Shown one piece after another: positions 27,000-35,749 of a stretch of 64,000 bases of DNA. The stretch is from assembly GCA_046156035.1 (NCBI GenBank), contig JBJXEW010000056.1, positions 124,001 to 188,000 on the forward strand. The letters are read 5' to 3'. How positions within the stretch are numbered: the first letter of the stretch is position 1; every line of letters begins with the position of its first letter. Position numbers and translations under genes: made by a program. Source of the DNA: JAEUIX01 sp046156035 (GTDB lineage Bacteria; Planctomycetota; Phycisphaerae; Phycisphaerales; UBA1924). Below the pieces are notes generated by a model. The model saw only the letters and a list, made by a program, of their open reading frames with translations, had not been told where the DNA came from and did not search any database.

Positions 27000-28337
27000 T
27001 CAACCCACGACGTTCGTACCGATGTCGGTTCGATACGTCTTGCCGTCGAAGCGAATGCGCTCGGCCGCGGCGTAGGCCCGCTGGCGGGCCTCTTCGAGCG
27101 ATGAGCCGATGGCGGTAACGCTGAGTACGCGCCCGCCGCTGGTGACGATCTGACCGCGCTGGTTGCGGGCCGTGCCCGCGTGGAAGACCACGACGCCGTC
27201 CACTTTTTCCGCCTCATCAAGGCCCTCGATCACGTCGCCCTTGCGCGGCTTGTCCGGGTAGCCGTGCGCCGCGAGCACCACGCACACCGCGGGCCCCGGC
27301 TCCCACTCGATATCGATCTTGTCGAGGTTGCGCGTGCAGACCGCTTCGATCACGTCGATGAGGTCGGTTTTCAGGCGGCGCATCAGGGTCTGGCACTCGG
27401 GGTCGCCGAAGCGCACGTTGTATTCGAGCACCTTGGGCCCGCCGGGCGTGAGCATGAGGCCCGCGTAGAGCACGCCGCGGAACTCGATGCCGCCGCCGGC
27501 CTCGCGCCGGAGGGCATCGACGGTGGGCACGAGCACCTCGCGCTCGATGCGGGCCATGGTGGCATCATCAATGGCGGGTGTGGGGCACAGCGAGCCCATG
27601 CCGCCGGTGTTGGGGCCGCTGGCGCCATCGCCCAGGCGCTTGTGGTCCTGACAGGCTTCGAGCACGTAGATGCTGCGGCCATCCACCAGCGCGAACACAC
27701 TCACCTCGCGCCCCTTCAGCCGCTCCTCCACCACAACTGTCTTCCCGGCATCTCCGAACTCGCGCTGCACCATGATGCGTTCGAGCGCGTCGAGGCCCTC
27801 CTGCCGTGTGGCGGGCACAAACACGCCCTTGCCCTTGGCCAAGCCGCTAGCCTTGATGACGGGTGGCTCCTGACGGCTCTCGACGTACGCCTTCGCGGCT
27901 TCATAGTCGGCGAACGAGCGCCCGCTGGCCGTGGGGATGAGGGCCGACCGCATGATCTCCTTGGCCCAGGCCTTGTCGCCCTCCAGTTGGGCCGCGGCCT
28001 TGGTGGGGCCAAAAACCATGGGCACGGGGTAGCCTGGCATGATGGGCTCGGCGAGGGCATCGGCCAGCCCAGCGGCGAGGGGCTCTTCGGGGCCGATGAT
28101 GACCAGGTTGATTCCTGTCTGCTGGCACCAGCGGCGGATGGGGAAGAACTCGCGGGTCTTCAGGTCGATCGGCACCGGCGCGGGCTTGGCAAGTGCCGCC
28201 AGGCCCGGGTTGCCCGTGTCCGTCGCGTAGAGGTTGCCCAGGCGTGGCGACTGATGCAGTTTCCACGCCAGAGAATGCTCGCGACCACCGCCACCGATGA
28301 GCAAAACGTTCAGCGGGCCGGTGGGGGGGGTGGGCAT
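27000..28337 (-). CDS. purD: Phosphoribosylamine--glycine ligase
   Basis: A 445-residue ATP-grasp enzyme for the second step of purine synthesis, joining glycine to 5-phosphoribosylamine. Visible: N-terminal LNVLLIGGGGREHSLAWKLH, ATP-grasp PPVIKASGLAKGKGVFV, GPNTGGMGSLCPTP, and the family signature LEYNVRFGDPECQTLM. Length fits the family. I use the ATG at 28337 (MPTPPTGPLN) because the core starts ten residues later; an upstream in-frame extension is unlikely. It ends convergently with the anti-sigma gene (25-bp gap). No other purine gene is nearby. Confidence 0.96.
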   Translation of the reverse strand: MPTPPTGPLNVLLIGGGGREHSLAWKLHQSPRLGNLYATDTGNPGLAALAKPAPVPIDLKTREFFPIRRWCQQTGINLVIIGPEEPLAAGLADALAEPIMPGYPVPMVFGPTKAAAQLEGDKAWAKEIMRSALIPTASGRSFADYEAAKAYVESRQEPPVIKASGLAKGKGVFVPATRQEGLDALERIMVQREFGDAGKTVVVEERLKGREVSVFALVDGRSIYVLEACQDHKRLGDGASGPNTGGMGSLCPTPAIDDATMARIEREVLVPTVDALRREAGGGIEFRGVLYAGLMLTPGGPKVLEYNVRFGDPECQTLMRRLKTDLIDVIEAVCTRNLDKIDIEWEPGPAVCVVLAAHGYPDKPRKGDVIEGLDEAEKVDGVVVFHAGTARNQRGQIVTSGGRVLSVTAIGSSLEEARQRAYAAAERIRFDGKTYRTDIGTNVVG

Positions 28338-28420
28338 GGGGGCGATGGTATGGACGCGCCGTGTGCGGCTCGCGGCGTGGCCGCTTCCGTCTCGCGTCGA
28401 ATGCGAGGGCAAGTGCCCAG

Positions 28421-28451
28421 CTCCCTATTCCCAGTGCCCAGTGCCTTCCAT
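28421..28451. repeat. Short dispersed repeat (copy A of CCAGTGCC-type)
   Basis: CTCCCTATTCCCAGTGCCCA followed by GTGCCTTCCAT closely matches 58107-58136, which reads CTCCAGTCCCCAGTGCCTAG then TGCCTTCTAT. Both lie upstream of transcription units (an initiator tRNA and actB). It contains the internal direct repeat CCCAGTG. It has no coding sense and is probably a small dispersed element. Confidence 0.45.
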
Positions 28452-28457
28452 TCTTCA

Positions 28458-28485
28458 TTGACGCGCGCGCGCAGCGCGCTATGAT
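28458..28485 (+). promoter_or_regulatory. Sigma-70-type promoter of the initiator tRNA
   Basis: TTGACG (28458-28463) and TATGAT (28480-28485) are separated by 16 bases, and transcription would start about ten bases before the mature tRNA. The match to the housekeeping consensus is strong. The spacer is an alternating CG run (GCGCGCGCGCAGCGCGC), which is unusual. Confidence 0.8.
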
Positions 28486-28494
28486 GGGGCAGAT

Positions 28495-28568
<74 letters not shown>

Positions 28569-28575
28569 TTCGCAG

Positions 28576-28612
28576 AACCCCCGGGTCGCAAGGCTCGGGG
28601 GTTGTCGTTTTT
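28576..28612 (+). terminator. Intrinsic terminator of the initiator tRNA
   Basis: AACCCCCG (28576-28583) pairs with CGGGGGTT (28596-28603), followed by GTCGTTTTT. With the promoter at 28458 it makes a single-gene transcription unit. Confidence 0.85.
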
Positions 28613-28658
28613 GACCCTTGGTCGGTCGCGGGCGAAGGCTGCTCGATCAACCGGGCGG

Positions 28659-29525
28659 TCAGGTGGCCGGGTTCACGACTTCGTACACCGCCGCGACATC
28701 GCGGGGGCCCAATCCCTTTGCCGCGGCCCTCGCGTAGACATCTCGGATGGCGCTCATGACCGCGGCGTCGATCCCCAGCCGCGTTGCGAAGGCGATCGCC
28801 TGATCGACGGAGAGGATCATGTTGTGGATCGAGAAACTCTCTGTTCCGTATGCGCGGCCGCTCATCTGGGGGACAAGGTCGTTCGCGCCGGCGATGGCCA
28901 GCGTGGGGTTGCTCGCAAGCAACGCGCGCGCGACATCGACGGGCAGGCCGAGCTTCTCGAACGCGGCGACGGGATAGGCCATCGCGATGGTCATGAACAT
29001 GTACGACAGCCACATCGACATCTGCGCCTTGGACGCGTTGCCGACAGCGCCGACATCGTGGACCTTCGGACCCAGATCTGCGAAGATCGTGCGCCAGTTC
29101 CGGGCATCGCCCGGCGCGCAGGCCAGGACGAACTCCGATTGCCGCGACTCGACTTGCGCTGGATACGTGGTAATGCAGACTTCGGACAGTGAACCCCCCG
29201 CCGCGCCGACGTCTCGCGCAAGGGCAATGGCTTCCTCCGGCGACATCGCCGCGGCGCTGATGATCGCCCGTCCGGCCAATGCCGATCGAGTCTCATCGGC
29301 CAGCAGCACGGCGCGGGTGCTGGCCTCATCCAGGAGGACGGCGATCGTGAACTCCGAGGCGGCGATGGCCGCCGCGGCGGAGTCCGCGATGATCGCGCCG
29401 CGTGAGGCGACCCGGCTCGTCTTGCCACGCGTCCGGTTGTACACCGTGACCCGGTGCCCGGCATCGATCAGTCCGTTCGCCACGGCCGACCCCATGTTGC
29501 CGGTGCCGATGATTGCGATGTTCAT
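28659..29525 (-). CDS. NAD(P)-dependent 6-phosphogluconate-dehydrogenase-like oxidoreductase
   Basis: A 288-residue protein with an N-terminal Rossmann fold: MNIAIIGTGNMGSAVANGLI contains GxGxMG, and VYNRTRGK ends the second strand in a way that favours NADP. The C-terminal half is an all-helical domain with WLSYMFMTIAMAYPVAAFEK and ISNPTLAI-like segments, as in beta-hydroxyacid dehydrogenases and imine reductases. The catalytic lysine region reads GNASKAQMSMWLSYM. Its substrate cannot be told from sequence. Start at 29525, with GGGAG about ten bases upstream. It stands alone; its 3' end lies 46 bases beyond the tRNA terminator. Confidence 0.85.
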   Translation of the reverse strand: MNIAIIGTGNMGSAVANGLIDAGHRVTVYNRTRGKTSRVASRGAIIADSAAAAIAASEFTIAVLLDEASTRAVLLADETRSALAGRAIISAAAMSPEEAIALARDVGAAGGSLSEVCITTYPAQVESRQSEFVLACAPGDARNWRTIFADLGPKVHDVGAVGNASKAQMSMWLSYMFMTIAMAYPVAAFEKLGLPVDVARALLASNPTLAIAGANDLVPQMSGRAYGTESFSIHNMILSVDQAIAFATRLGIDAAVMSAIRDVYARAAAKGLGPRDVAAVYEVVNPAT

Positions 29526-29892
29526 GCTCGATGGCTCCCGTCGGATTCGGTGGTTGGGCATCGTCGCTGGGCCCGTGGGGCATCACCGTGTCCAGCGTAT
29601 GGGTCATCCATGGTGTCCGGAGCGGCGGCTTGAACCCGCGACGGTCGCAGTTGGTGGCGCCGTGTCTCCGGGCTTCTGAGCCGGCACTCGTCGCACCATC
29701 CCACGACCGCTACTTGATCGGCCTTGCTCGTTGAGCCCATGAAACTCGTGGTCGTCGCGCATCCCGGCAGTTTCCGTGCGCGCCACTTGACGGGCATATT
29801 GTGCGACGTGGCAGGCGGCCGCGTGCGGCTCGAGTTCGCCGCGACGCGGGTGCGCTGTTCGCACGACTCGCGGCTCGATAGGAGGCTCCTCA
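29526..29892. other. Divergent intergenic region; no gene seen
   Basis: The 367 bases hold no convincing gene. On the minus strand, 29611-29642 contains GCGGGTTCAAGCCGCCGCTC and a CCA, resembling the T arm and 3' end of a tRNA, but the stem is not intact. At the right end AGGAGG (29880-29885) is a strong ribosome-binding site for the next gene and is part of the palindrome AGGAGGCTCCT. Confidence 0.5.
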
Positions 29893-30879
29893 ATGCGCGT
29901 GCACACACGGCTGGTAGCAGCGCTCGCACTCCTCGCAACTCTGGGCGCGCTCTCGACGGCGTTGGCCTCCAACGCGCGCTCGACGCAGCCCCCCACGCAA
30001 CCTCCCGCGCAGGCCGACGACTTGCGAGCGTTGGACGGAGAGTGGATCTTCGTCGAGGACAAGACCGAGGGCCGCACGCTCGAGCAGTTGAGCCCACCCA
30101 TGGCCTCAAAGTTCTCGCTGCGCATCGAGGACGGGGGGGGCGCGGTCGTCCTGGACGGCCACGGCTCCGGGCACCGCAACGTGCGCATCGCGCTCGACGG
30201 CACGATCACCGAAGTTGCCGAGCCAAAGACGATCTCTCGCTACCGCGGCGCGTGGAAGGACGGCACGTTCGAGTACAAGGTCGAGTTCGTGCGCGCGGCG
30301 GACAACGCTCCCGACGGGTCGATCCATTGGATTCGTAGGAGTTTCCGCATGACGCCCGACGGACTGCTCGTGCGCGTTGCGTACGAACCGTCTTCGGGGA
30401 CGGAAGCGGTCGGGCTCTACCGCCATGCCGAGGACATCCCGCTGCCCGCGCCGGCCAAGGCCGCGATTGCCGACATGGCGTGGCTTGCCGGGGCGTGGGT
30501 CGGAACGAGGAAAACAACAGGGTCATCGAACGAAGAGCGCTGGACTGAACCCAAGGGCGGCGCGATGCTCGCCGTGTCGCGCACGGTCAACACGAAGGGC
30601 AGGATGTCCGCGTTCGAGTACCTGCGCATCGTCGAACGCGACGGCGGGCTGGTGTACATCGCGCAGCCCGGCGGCGCGAAGGGGACTGAGTTCGTGCTCA
30701 CCGAACTGGTCACCGAGAATGGCTGCAGGCGCGCCGCGTTCGAGAACCCGCGCCACGACTTCCCGAGGCGCATCGTGTACGAACTCTCGGCCGAGGGTGA
30801 TTTGAGCGCAACGATCGGCCAGACCAAGGGCGGCACCCCCAATCGCTTTGAGTGGAAGCGCCCCCCCGAAGGCAACTAG
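29893..30879 (+). CDS. Secreted two-domain protein with DUF6265-like C-terminus
   Basis: 328 residues with a signal peptide (MRVHTRLVAALALLATLGAL to about ALAS). The first domain (~42-175) is a TIGR03067-type repeat: LRALDGEWIFVEDKTEGRTL, with beta strands and YRGAWKDGTFEYKVEF. The second (~195-325) resembles DUF6265: MAWLAGAWVGTRKTTGSSNE, EERWTEPKGGAMLAVSRTV, then FENPRHDFPRRIVYEL. Both halves have a lipocalin-like beta-barrel look. No enzymatic residues can be named. Start fixed by an optimal AGGAGG seven bases upstream. The role may be binding of a small hydrophobic ligand outside the cytoplasm (inference). Confidence 0.75.
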   Translation: MRVHTRLVAALALLATLGALSTALASNARSTQPPTQPPAQADDLRALDGEWIFVEDKTEGRTLEQLSPPMASKFSLRIEDGGGAVVLDGHGSGHRNVRIALDGTITEVAEPKTISRYRGAWKDGTFEYKVEFVRAADNAPDGSIHWIRRSFRMTPDGLLVRVAYEPSSGTEAVGLYRHAEDIPLPAPAKAAIADMAWLAGAWVGTRKTTGSSNEERWTEPKGGAMLAVSRTVNTKGRMSAFEYLRIVERDGGLVYIAQPGGAKGTEFVLTELVTENGCRRAAFENPRHDFPRRIVYELSAEGDLSATIGQTKGGTPNRFEWKRPPEGN

Positions 30880-31168
30880 ACGTGCCGATCTTGCGCCCGC
30901 CGTCATCGCAGACGATGTCCCGCGTCGGCTGTCGTCATAGCGACCCCCCCGCTCTGGCACAAACCGCCATCGCCTCTCACGAACGTGTGGAGGCGGGTTG
31001 TGTGCGTTTTGGGGCGAGGGCGGGCGGTCGTGTGCGAGCAACCCGGGGAGGGGGTGGGGGGCGGGAGCGCCCGGCGTGTCGCCCCTTGGGGGAACCCCGA
31101 TGTTCTCACGCGGCTGCCAGCAGGTGTATCCCCGTCGCGAACGCCTTATCCACACAAGCCGGTACAGC

Positions 31169-32638
31169 ATGGCGCGCGGCGACTTGCTAGAGTCGCGCCG
31201 TCCGTGCGCCACCGAGGCCTGCATTGGAGCCGTAGAGTTGAGCCGCAACCTTCCTGAGCGCGTTGTCGCCAGTCTGCCGGGCGTTGGGGCATCGATTCTT
31301 GCACTCTGGCCGCTCCTGATTACGTCTCCCGCGGCGCTCGCGTTTTCGAACCCTGAGCCGATTCCCGCCGCGCCCGCGGCAACAAGCCCCAACCCTGCGG
31401 CGCCCACCGCACCCGCGGCGACGAACCCAGACCCCACTCCGGCGGATACCGCGCCCGCGGCGACGAACCCAGACCCCGCCCAGCCCGCGGTAATGCCCGC
31501 CGAGCCGCTCCGGCAGCAATCCGCGCCTGATGATGGTCGCCCCCCGACGGGCACCGAAGGGGAACTCGATGAGATCCGCCCCGGTGTGGCGATCAAGCGC
31601 GAACTCGACCGCATCGCGGCGAAGACCAACGTGCGGTTTGGCTTTGCGAACACGATCCTGTTCCAGCAGGCTTCGGGCGGCCCCGGTGAACGCACCGCGG
31701 CCGGCGGCGACTTCGACCTCCTTGCCAAGTGGACGGCCATCGGTGCGGGCACCAAGGACACCGGCATCCTCGCCTTCGCCGGCGAGTATCGCTACCAGAT
31801 CGGCGACCTGACCCCCTCCGCCCTCGGCGGTCAGATCGGCACGCTGCTCTCCACGACCAACGGGTTTGGCGAGCGCACGCCGTGTGTGAAGGAACTTTAT
31901 TTCGACCAGCGCCTCTTCGAGGACCGTTTTCGCTTCGTGATCGGGCGTGTCGACCCCGAGAATCTGTTCGGCGGGCATCGCATGCAGTCGGCCAACACGT
32001 TCTTCCTCAACAAGGCCTTCTCCACGAACCCCACCATCGCGTTCTCCGGCTCCGGTCTGGCCGGGGCCGCCCAGATCAAACCTGTCCCGTGGTTTTACGC
32101 CCACGGCGGCATTGCCGACGCGAACGGTTCGGCGACGACGAGCAACTTCAAGGGATTCTTTCAGGACGGCGAGTTCCTGGCGTTCGCCGAGGCGGGATTC
32201 ACGCCCACGATCGAGGGGCTGGGCAGCGGGCGCTACCGCATCGCGCTCTGGCACATCGACGCTCGCGAGAACGCGGGCCGGCCCTCCGACGAGGGGTTCT
32301 CGATCTCGTGCGACCAGGACCTCGGTGAGATTCTCCTTGTGTTCGCGCGATACGGGCACGCCGACGGCGACGTGACGAACGTTGAGAACTCGGTGCAGGT
32401 CGGCGCGGGGATCAAGGACGTGCTTGGCAAGGAGAACCTCCTAGGAATCGCCGCGGCGTGGTCGGAGCCCAGCGGGTCAGGCAGGCGCGACGAGAAAGTC
32501 ATCGAAGTCTTCCAACGCTTCCAGGTCACCGAGGTTGTGCAGGCCACCGTGGGTGTGGAGGTCATCTTCGATCCCAGCAACGCGCCGGGAGACGATGTGG
32601 TGGGCGTATTCTCCGCGCGTCTGCGCATCTCATTCTGA
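31169..32638 (+). CDS. OprB-like carbohydrate-selective porin
   Basis: About 489 residues. The signal peptide is near ASLPGVGASILALWPLLITS-PAALA, followed by an unusual low-complexity stretch with repeats of PAATNPDP. The barrel domain (from ~130) matches the OprB family: GEYRYQIGDLTPSALGGQIG, LYFDQRLFEDRFRFVIGRVD, FEDGEF-like strands, and a terminal aromatic residue (RLRISF) typical of outer-membrane barrels. It should allow diffusion of small solutes through the outer membrane. The start is uncertain: the ATG at 31169 and the TTG at 31238 are both possible. It is 42 bases upstream of aspA, suggesting that it delivers the substrate for that pathway rather than sugar. Confidence 0.8.
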   Translation: MARGDLLESRRPCATEACIGAVELSRNLPERVVASLPGVGASILALWPLLITSPAALAFSNPEPIPAAPAATSPNPAAPTAPAATNPDPTPADTAPAATNPDPAQPAVMPAEPLRQQSAPDDGRPPTGTEGELDEIRPGVAIKRELDRIAAKTNVRFGFANTILFQQASGGPGERTAAGGDFDLLAKWTAIGAGTKDTGILAFAGEYRYQIGDLTPSALGGQIGTLLSTTNGFGERTPCVKELYFDQRLFEDRFRFVIGRVDPENLFGGHRMQSANTFFLNKAFSTNPTIAFSGSGLAGAAQIKPVPWFYAHGGIADANGSATTSNFKGFFQDGEFLAFAEAGFTPTIEGLGSGRYRIALWHIDARENAGRPSDEGFSISCDQDLGEILLVFARYGHADGDVTNVENSVQVGAGIKDVLGKENLLGIAAAWSEPSGSGRRDEKVIEVFQRFQVTEVVQATVGVEVIFDPSNAPGDDVVGVFSARLRISF

Positions 32639-32680
32639 CACCTCGACGCGGCCGCGGCCGCGAGAAAGTGGGAAACACAC

Positions 32681-34108
32681 ATGGCGGCCAAGGCAAAGCG
32701 GCGCACGGCGGGAACCCGGATTGAGCACGACCTGCTCGGCAAGAAGAAGATCCCCGCCGACGCGTACTACGGCGTTCAGTCCGCCCGTGCGATGGAGAAC
32801 TTCGCCATCTCCGGTGTCAAACTGCACCTCTACCCGGACATCATCAAGGGCCTGGCGTACGTGAAGATGGCCGCGGCCATGGCCAACCACGATTGCGACA
32901 AGAAGGCCATGCCCCGCCGCACAATGAAGGGCATCGAGGCCGCCTGCCGCGACCTGCTCGACGGCAAGTTCCACGACCAGTTTGATATTGATGTCTTCCA
33001 GGGGGGTGCGGGCACGTCGACCAACATGGCTGCAAACGAGGTGATCGCCAACCGCGCCCTGGAGCACATGGGACGCAAGAAGGGCGAGTACCAGCACTGC
33101 GACCCGCACGACCACGTCAACCTGGCCCAGTCCACCAACGACGCGTATCCCAGCGCGCTCCATGTGGCCATGATGCTCGGCAACGACCGTCTGGTCGAAG
33201 AGTTGCAGCGCCTGATTGCCGCGTTTCGGCGCAAGGCCAAGCAGTTTGCCAGGGTCATCAAGATGGGCCGCACCCAGTTGCAGGACGCCGTGCCCATGAC
33301 GCTGGGCCAGGAGTTCGCCGCATGGGCCCGCAGTCTCTCCGATGAAGTGCAGGCCCTTCGCGCCGTCGAGCGCGTGCTCTGCGAGGTCAACATGGGGGGC
33401 ACCGCTATCGGCACCGGTCTCAACGCCCCCAGGGGCTACGCCGCCAAATGCACGCGCCACCTCGCCCGGGTCACCGGCAGACCCATCCGGTTGGCGCACG
33501 ACCTCGTCGAGGCCACGCAGGACACGCAGTCGTACGTGCTGTACTCCTCGGTCCTCAAGAGCCTGGCCATCAAACTCTCGAAGATCTGCAACGACCTGCG
33601 GCTGCTCTCCTCGGGCCCCCGCGCCGGCCTCCACGAGATCAACCTTCCCGCCATGCAGCCGGGCTCCTCGATCATGCCCGGGAAGGTCAACCCGGTGATC
33701 CCCGAGGTCGTCAATCAGGTCTGTTTCCGCGTCATCGGCAGCGACGTCACGGTGTCGATGGCGGCCGAGGCGGGCCAACTGCAACTCAACGTCATGGAGC
33801 CCGTCATCGCGGCGTGCATCTTCGAGTCCCAAAGCCTTTTCATCAACGCCGCGGCCTCGCTCCGCGTGCATTGCATCGACGGCATCACCGCGAACGAGGA
33901 CGTCTGCCGGCACCTCGTCGAGCAGAGCATCGGCATCGTCACCGCGCTCAACCCCGTGCTCGGATACGAGACGGCCACCCGGCTCGCCGCCGAAGCCCTC
34001 AAGACCGGCAAGGGCGTCGTGGACCTCGTGCGCGAGCAGAGACTGCTGACCGACGCGCAGATCAAATCCGTTCTCGACCCCAAGAAGATGGCGGGCACGT
34101 CCCGCTGA
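32681..34108 (+). CDS. aspA: Aspartate ammonia-lyase
   Basis: A 475-residue member of the fumarase II/aspartase superfamily. YYGVQSARAMENFAISG near the N-terminus, THE-type segment SQSTNDAYPSA, and the signature GSSIMPGKVNPVIPEVVNQV with the catalytic serine of the mobile loop are visible. Aspartase converts L-aspartate to fumarate and ammonia. The choice of aspartase over fumarase rests on the MENF-x-ISG start pattern and on the Dcu transporter 34 bases downstream. Start ATG at 32681 with GGGAA upstream. Sequence alone cannot fully exclude a fumarase. Confidence 0.88.
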   Translation: MAAKAKRRTAGTRIEHDLLGKKKIPADAYYGVQSARAMENFAISGVKLHLYPDIIKGLAYVKMAAAMANHDCDKKAMPRRTMKGIEAACRDLLDGKFHDQFDIDVFQGGAGTSTNMAANEVIANRALEHMGRKKGEYQHCDPHDHVNLAQSTNDAYPSALHVAMMLGNDRLVEELQRLIAAFRRKAKQFARVIKMGRTQLQDAVPMTLGQEFAAWARSLSDEVQALRAVERVLCEVNMGGTAIGTGLNAPRGYAAKCTRHLARVTGRPIRLAHDLVEATQDTQSYVLYSSVLKSLAIKLSKICNDLRLLSSGPRAGLHEINLPAMQPGSSIMPGKVNPVIPEVVNQVCFRVIGSDVTVSMAAEAGQLQLNVMEPVIAACIFESQSLFINAAASLRVHCIDGITANEDVCRHLVEQSIGIVTALNPVLGYETATRLAAEALKTGKGVVDLVREQRLLTDAQIKSVLDPKKMAGTSR

Positions 34109-34142
34109 TCACGCACGCGAAACACCCACCCGGGAGGGCCCA

Positions 34143-35606
34143 ATGGTCTGGATCGAGTTGCTCGTGGTCCTGGGCGCCATCGTGGTCGGCGCCCGCATCG
34201 GCGGAGCGGGCCTGGGCACGGTCGCGGCGATCGGCCTGGCCGTCCTGGTCTTCGGCTTCGGCCTGCCCCCTTCCTCGCCCCCGGTCACGGTGCTGATGAT
34301 CATCATCGCCGTCGTCACCGCCGCGGCCTCCATGCAGGCCGCCGGGGGGCTTGACCTCCTGGTGGTGCTCGCCGAGAAGGCGCTGCGCGCCAAGCCCAAG
34401 TACATCACGTTCGTTGCCCCCGCCGTCGCGTATCTCTTCACGTTCTGCTCGGGCACCGGCCATGTCGCCTACGCCATCCTCCCCGTCATCGCTGAGGTGG
34501 CCCGCAAGGCCGGCATCCGCCCCGAGCGTCCGATGTCGATCAGCGTCATCGCCTCGCAGCAGGCCATCACCGCCAGCCCGCTCGCCGCCGCGACTGCGGC
34601 CCTGCTCGCGCTGCTCGACAAGGACGGCACGGTGGGCCTCCCCCAGATCCTCATGATCTGCATCCCTGCAACCTTCATCGGCTGCATGATCGGCGCCGTC
34701 TCCGTCTACAAGATGGGCCCCGAACTCAACGACGACCCCGAGTACAAGCGCCGCCTCGAAAGCGGGCAGGTCACGCCGCCCAAGGAGATGAAGAAACTGG
34801 AAGGGGCGCAGCGCAACCGCGCCGTCGGCTCCGTTGTCACCTTCCTGGCCGCCGCGGCCCTGATCGTCGCCTTCGGCCTCTTCGCCGGCCTCCGCCCCTC
34901 CTACACCGTGGGCGGCTCCAAGGAGGTCGGCATCCCCGCCTCCGTCGTCGCCAAGGCGATCTCCAACCTTGATGACCCCGAGCGCGCGACCGAGACCTTC
35001 ACCGGCGAGCAACTCAGGGTCCGGCTTGAAGAAATCCGCGAGGAGCAATCCAAGCCCCGCTCCGTCTCCGTGGGCATGGCCGACATCATCCAGGTCGTGA
35101 TGTTCTCCGCCGCGGGCGTGATGATGCTCTTCTTCGGCTCGCGCCCCGGCGAGGCCATCAAGACTCCCGTAGCCCTCGCCGGCGTCGTTGCGGTCGTTTC
35201 GGTGCTCGGCCTCGGATGGCTGGGCAACTGCTTCTTTGACGGCAACAAGGCCCAGATCGTCGGCGGCCTGTCGGATGTGATTCGCGCCTACCCCTGGGTC
35301 TTCGCCGTCGGCCTTTTCGGCCTCTCCGTCGTGCTCTTCAGCCAGGCCTCCACGGTGGCAGCACTCATGCCCGTCGGCATCGCCTTGGGCCTTCCCGCCG
35401 GCACCCTCATCGCCATGTTCCCGGCCGTCAACGGCTATTTCTTCCTCCCCACCTACGGGACCATCGTCGCCGCCATTGCCTTCGACCAGACGGGCACCAC
35501 GCGCATTGGCAAGTTCGTGCTCTCGCATTCTTTCATGCGCCCGGGGCTGGTCGCCACGGTGTCGGCGGTGCTCATCGGCCTGCTCATTTCCAAGTTCGTG
35601 CTCTAG
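34143..35606 (+). CDS. dcu: Dcu-type anaerobic C4-dicarboxylate transporter
   Basis: A 487-residue polytopic protein with 10-12 predicted membrane helices. It opens MVWIELLVVLGAIVVGARIG as DcuA/DcuB do. AGGLDLLVVLAEKALRAKPK, FCSGTGHVAYAILPVIAEVA and ASQQAITASPLAAATAALLA are conserved family stretches. A hydrophilic cytoplasmic loop spans about 195-300. Dcu carriers exchange aspartate, fumarate or malate for succinate. It directly follows aspA, so the operon fits aspartate import and fumarate production. Family assignment is confident; the DcuA versus DcuB subtype is not resolved. Confidence 0.92.
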   Translation: MVWIELLVVLGAIVVGARIGGAGLGTVAAIGLAVLVFGFGLPPSSPPVTVLMIIIAVVTAAASMQAAGGLDLLVVLAEKALRAKPKYITFVAPAVAYLFTFCSGTGHVAYAILPVIAEVARKAGIRPERPMSISVIASQQAITASPLAAATAALLALLDKDGTVGLPQILMICIPATFIGCMIGAVSVYKMGPELNDDPEYKRRLESGQVTPPKEMKKLEGAQRNRAVGSVVTFLAAAALIVAFGLFAGLRPSYTVGGSKEVGIPASVVAKAISNLDDPERATETFTGEQLRVRLEEIREEQSKPRSVSVGMADIIQVVMFSAAGVMMLFFGSRPGEAIKTPVALAGVVAVVSVLGLGWLGNCFFDGNKAQIVGGLSDVIRAYPWVFAVGLFGLSVVLFSQASTVAALMPVGIALGLPAGTLIAMFPAVNGYFFLPTYGTIVAAIAFDQTGTTRIGKFVLSHSFMRPGLVATVSAVLIGLLISKFVL

Positions 35607-35749
35607 AGCGTGTCATGGACCTTGGCCATCGCGCCCGATGAGTGGACATGGCCAGGGGAAGCCGAACCCGAAGGATGTGACGGAAGCGAGCACGCCGGGC
35701 CACCCGCTGTCGCTGGCTGGCCACCCTGCGCTCAGCCGTACGATGAGCC

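Noticed and set aside
28421..28494. Riboswitch or leader before the tRNA
   Set aside because: The clear promoter leaves only about ten bases before the tRNA, so the preceding repeat is not transcribed with it.
29724..30338. Plus-strand frame overlapping the DUF6265-like gene
   Set aside because: It has no ribosome-binding site or domain; the alternative frame has a signal peptide and an ideal AGGAGG.
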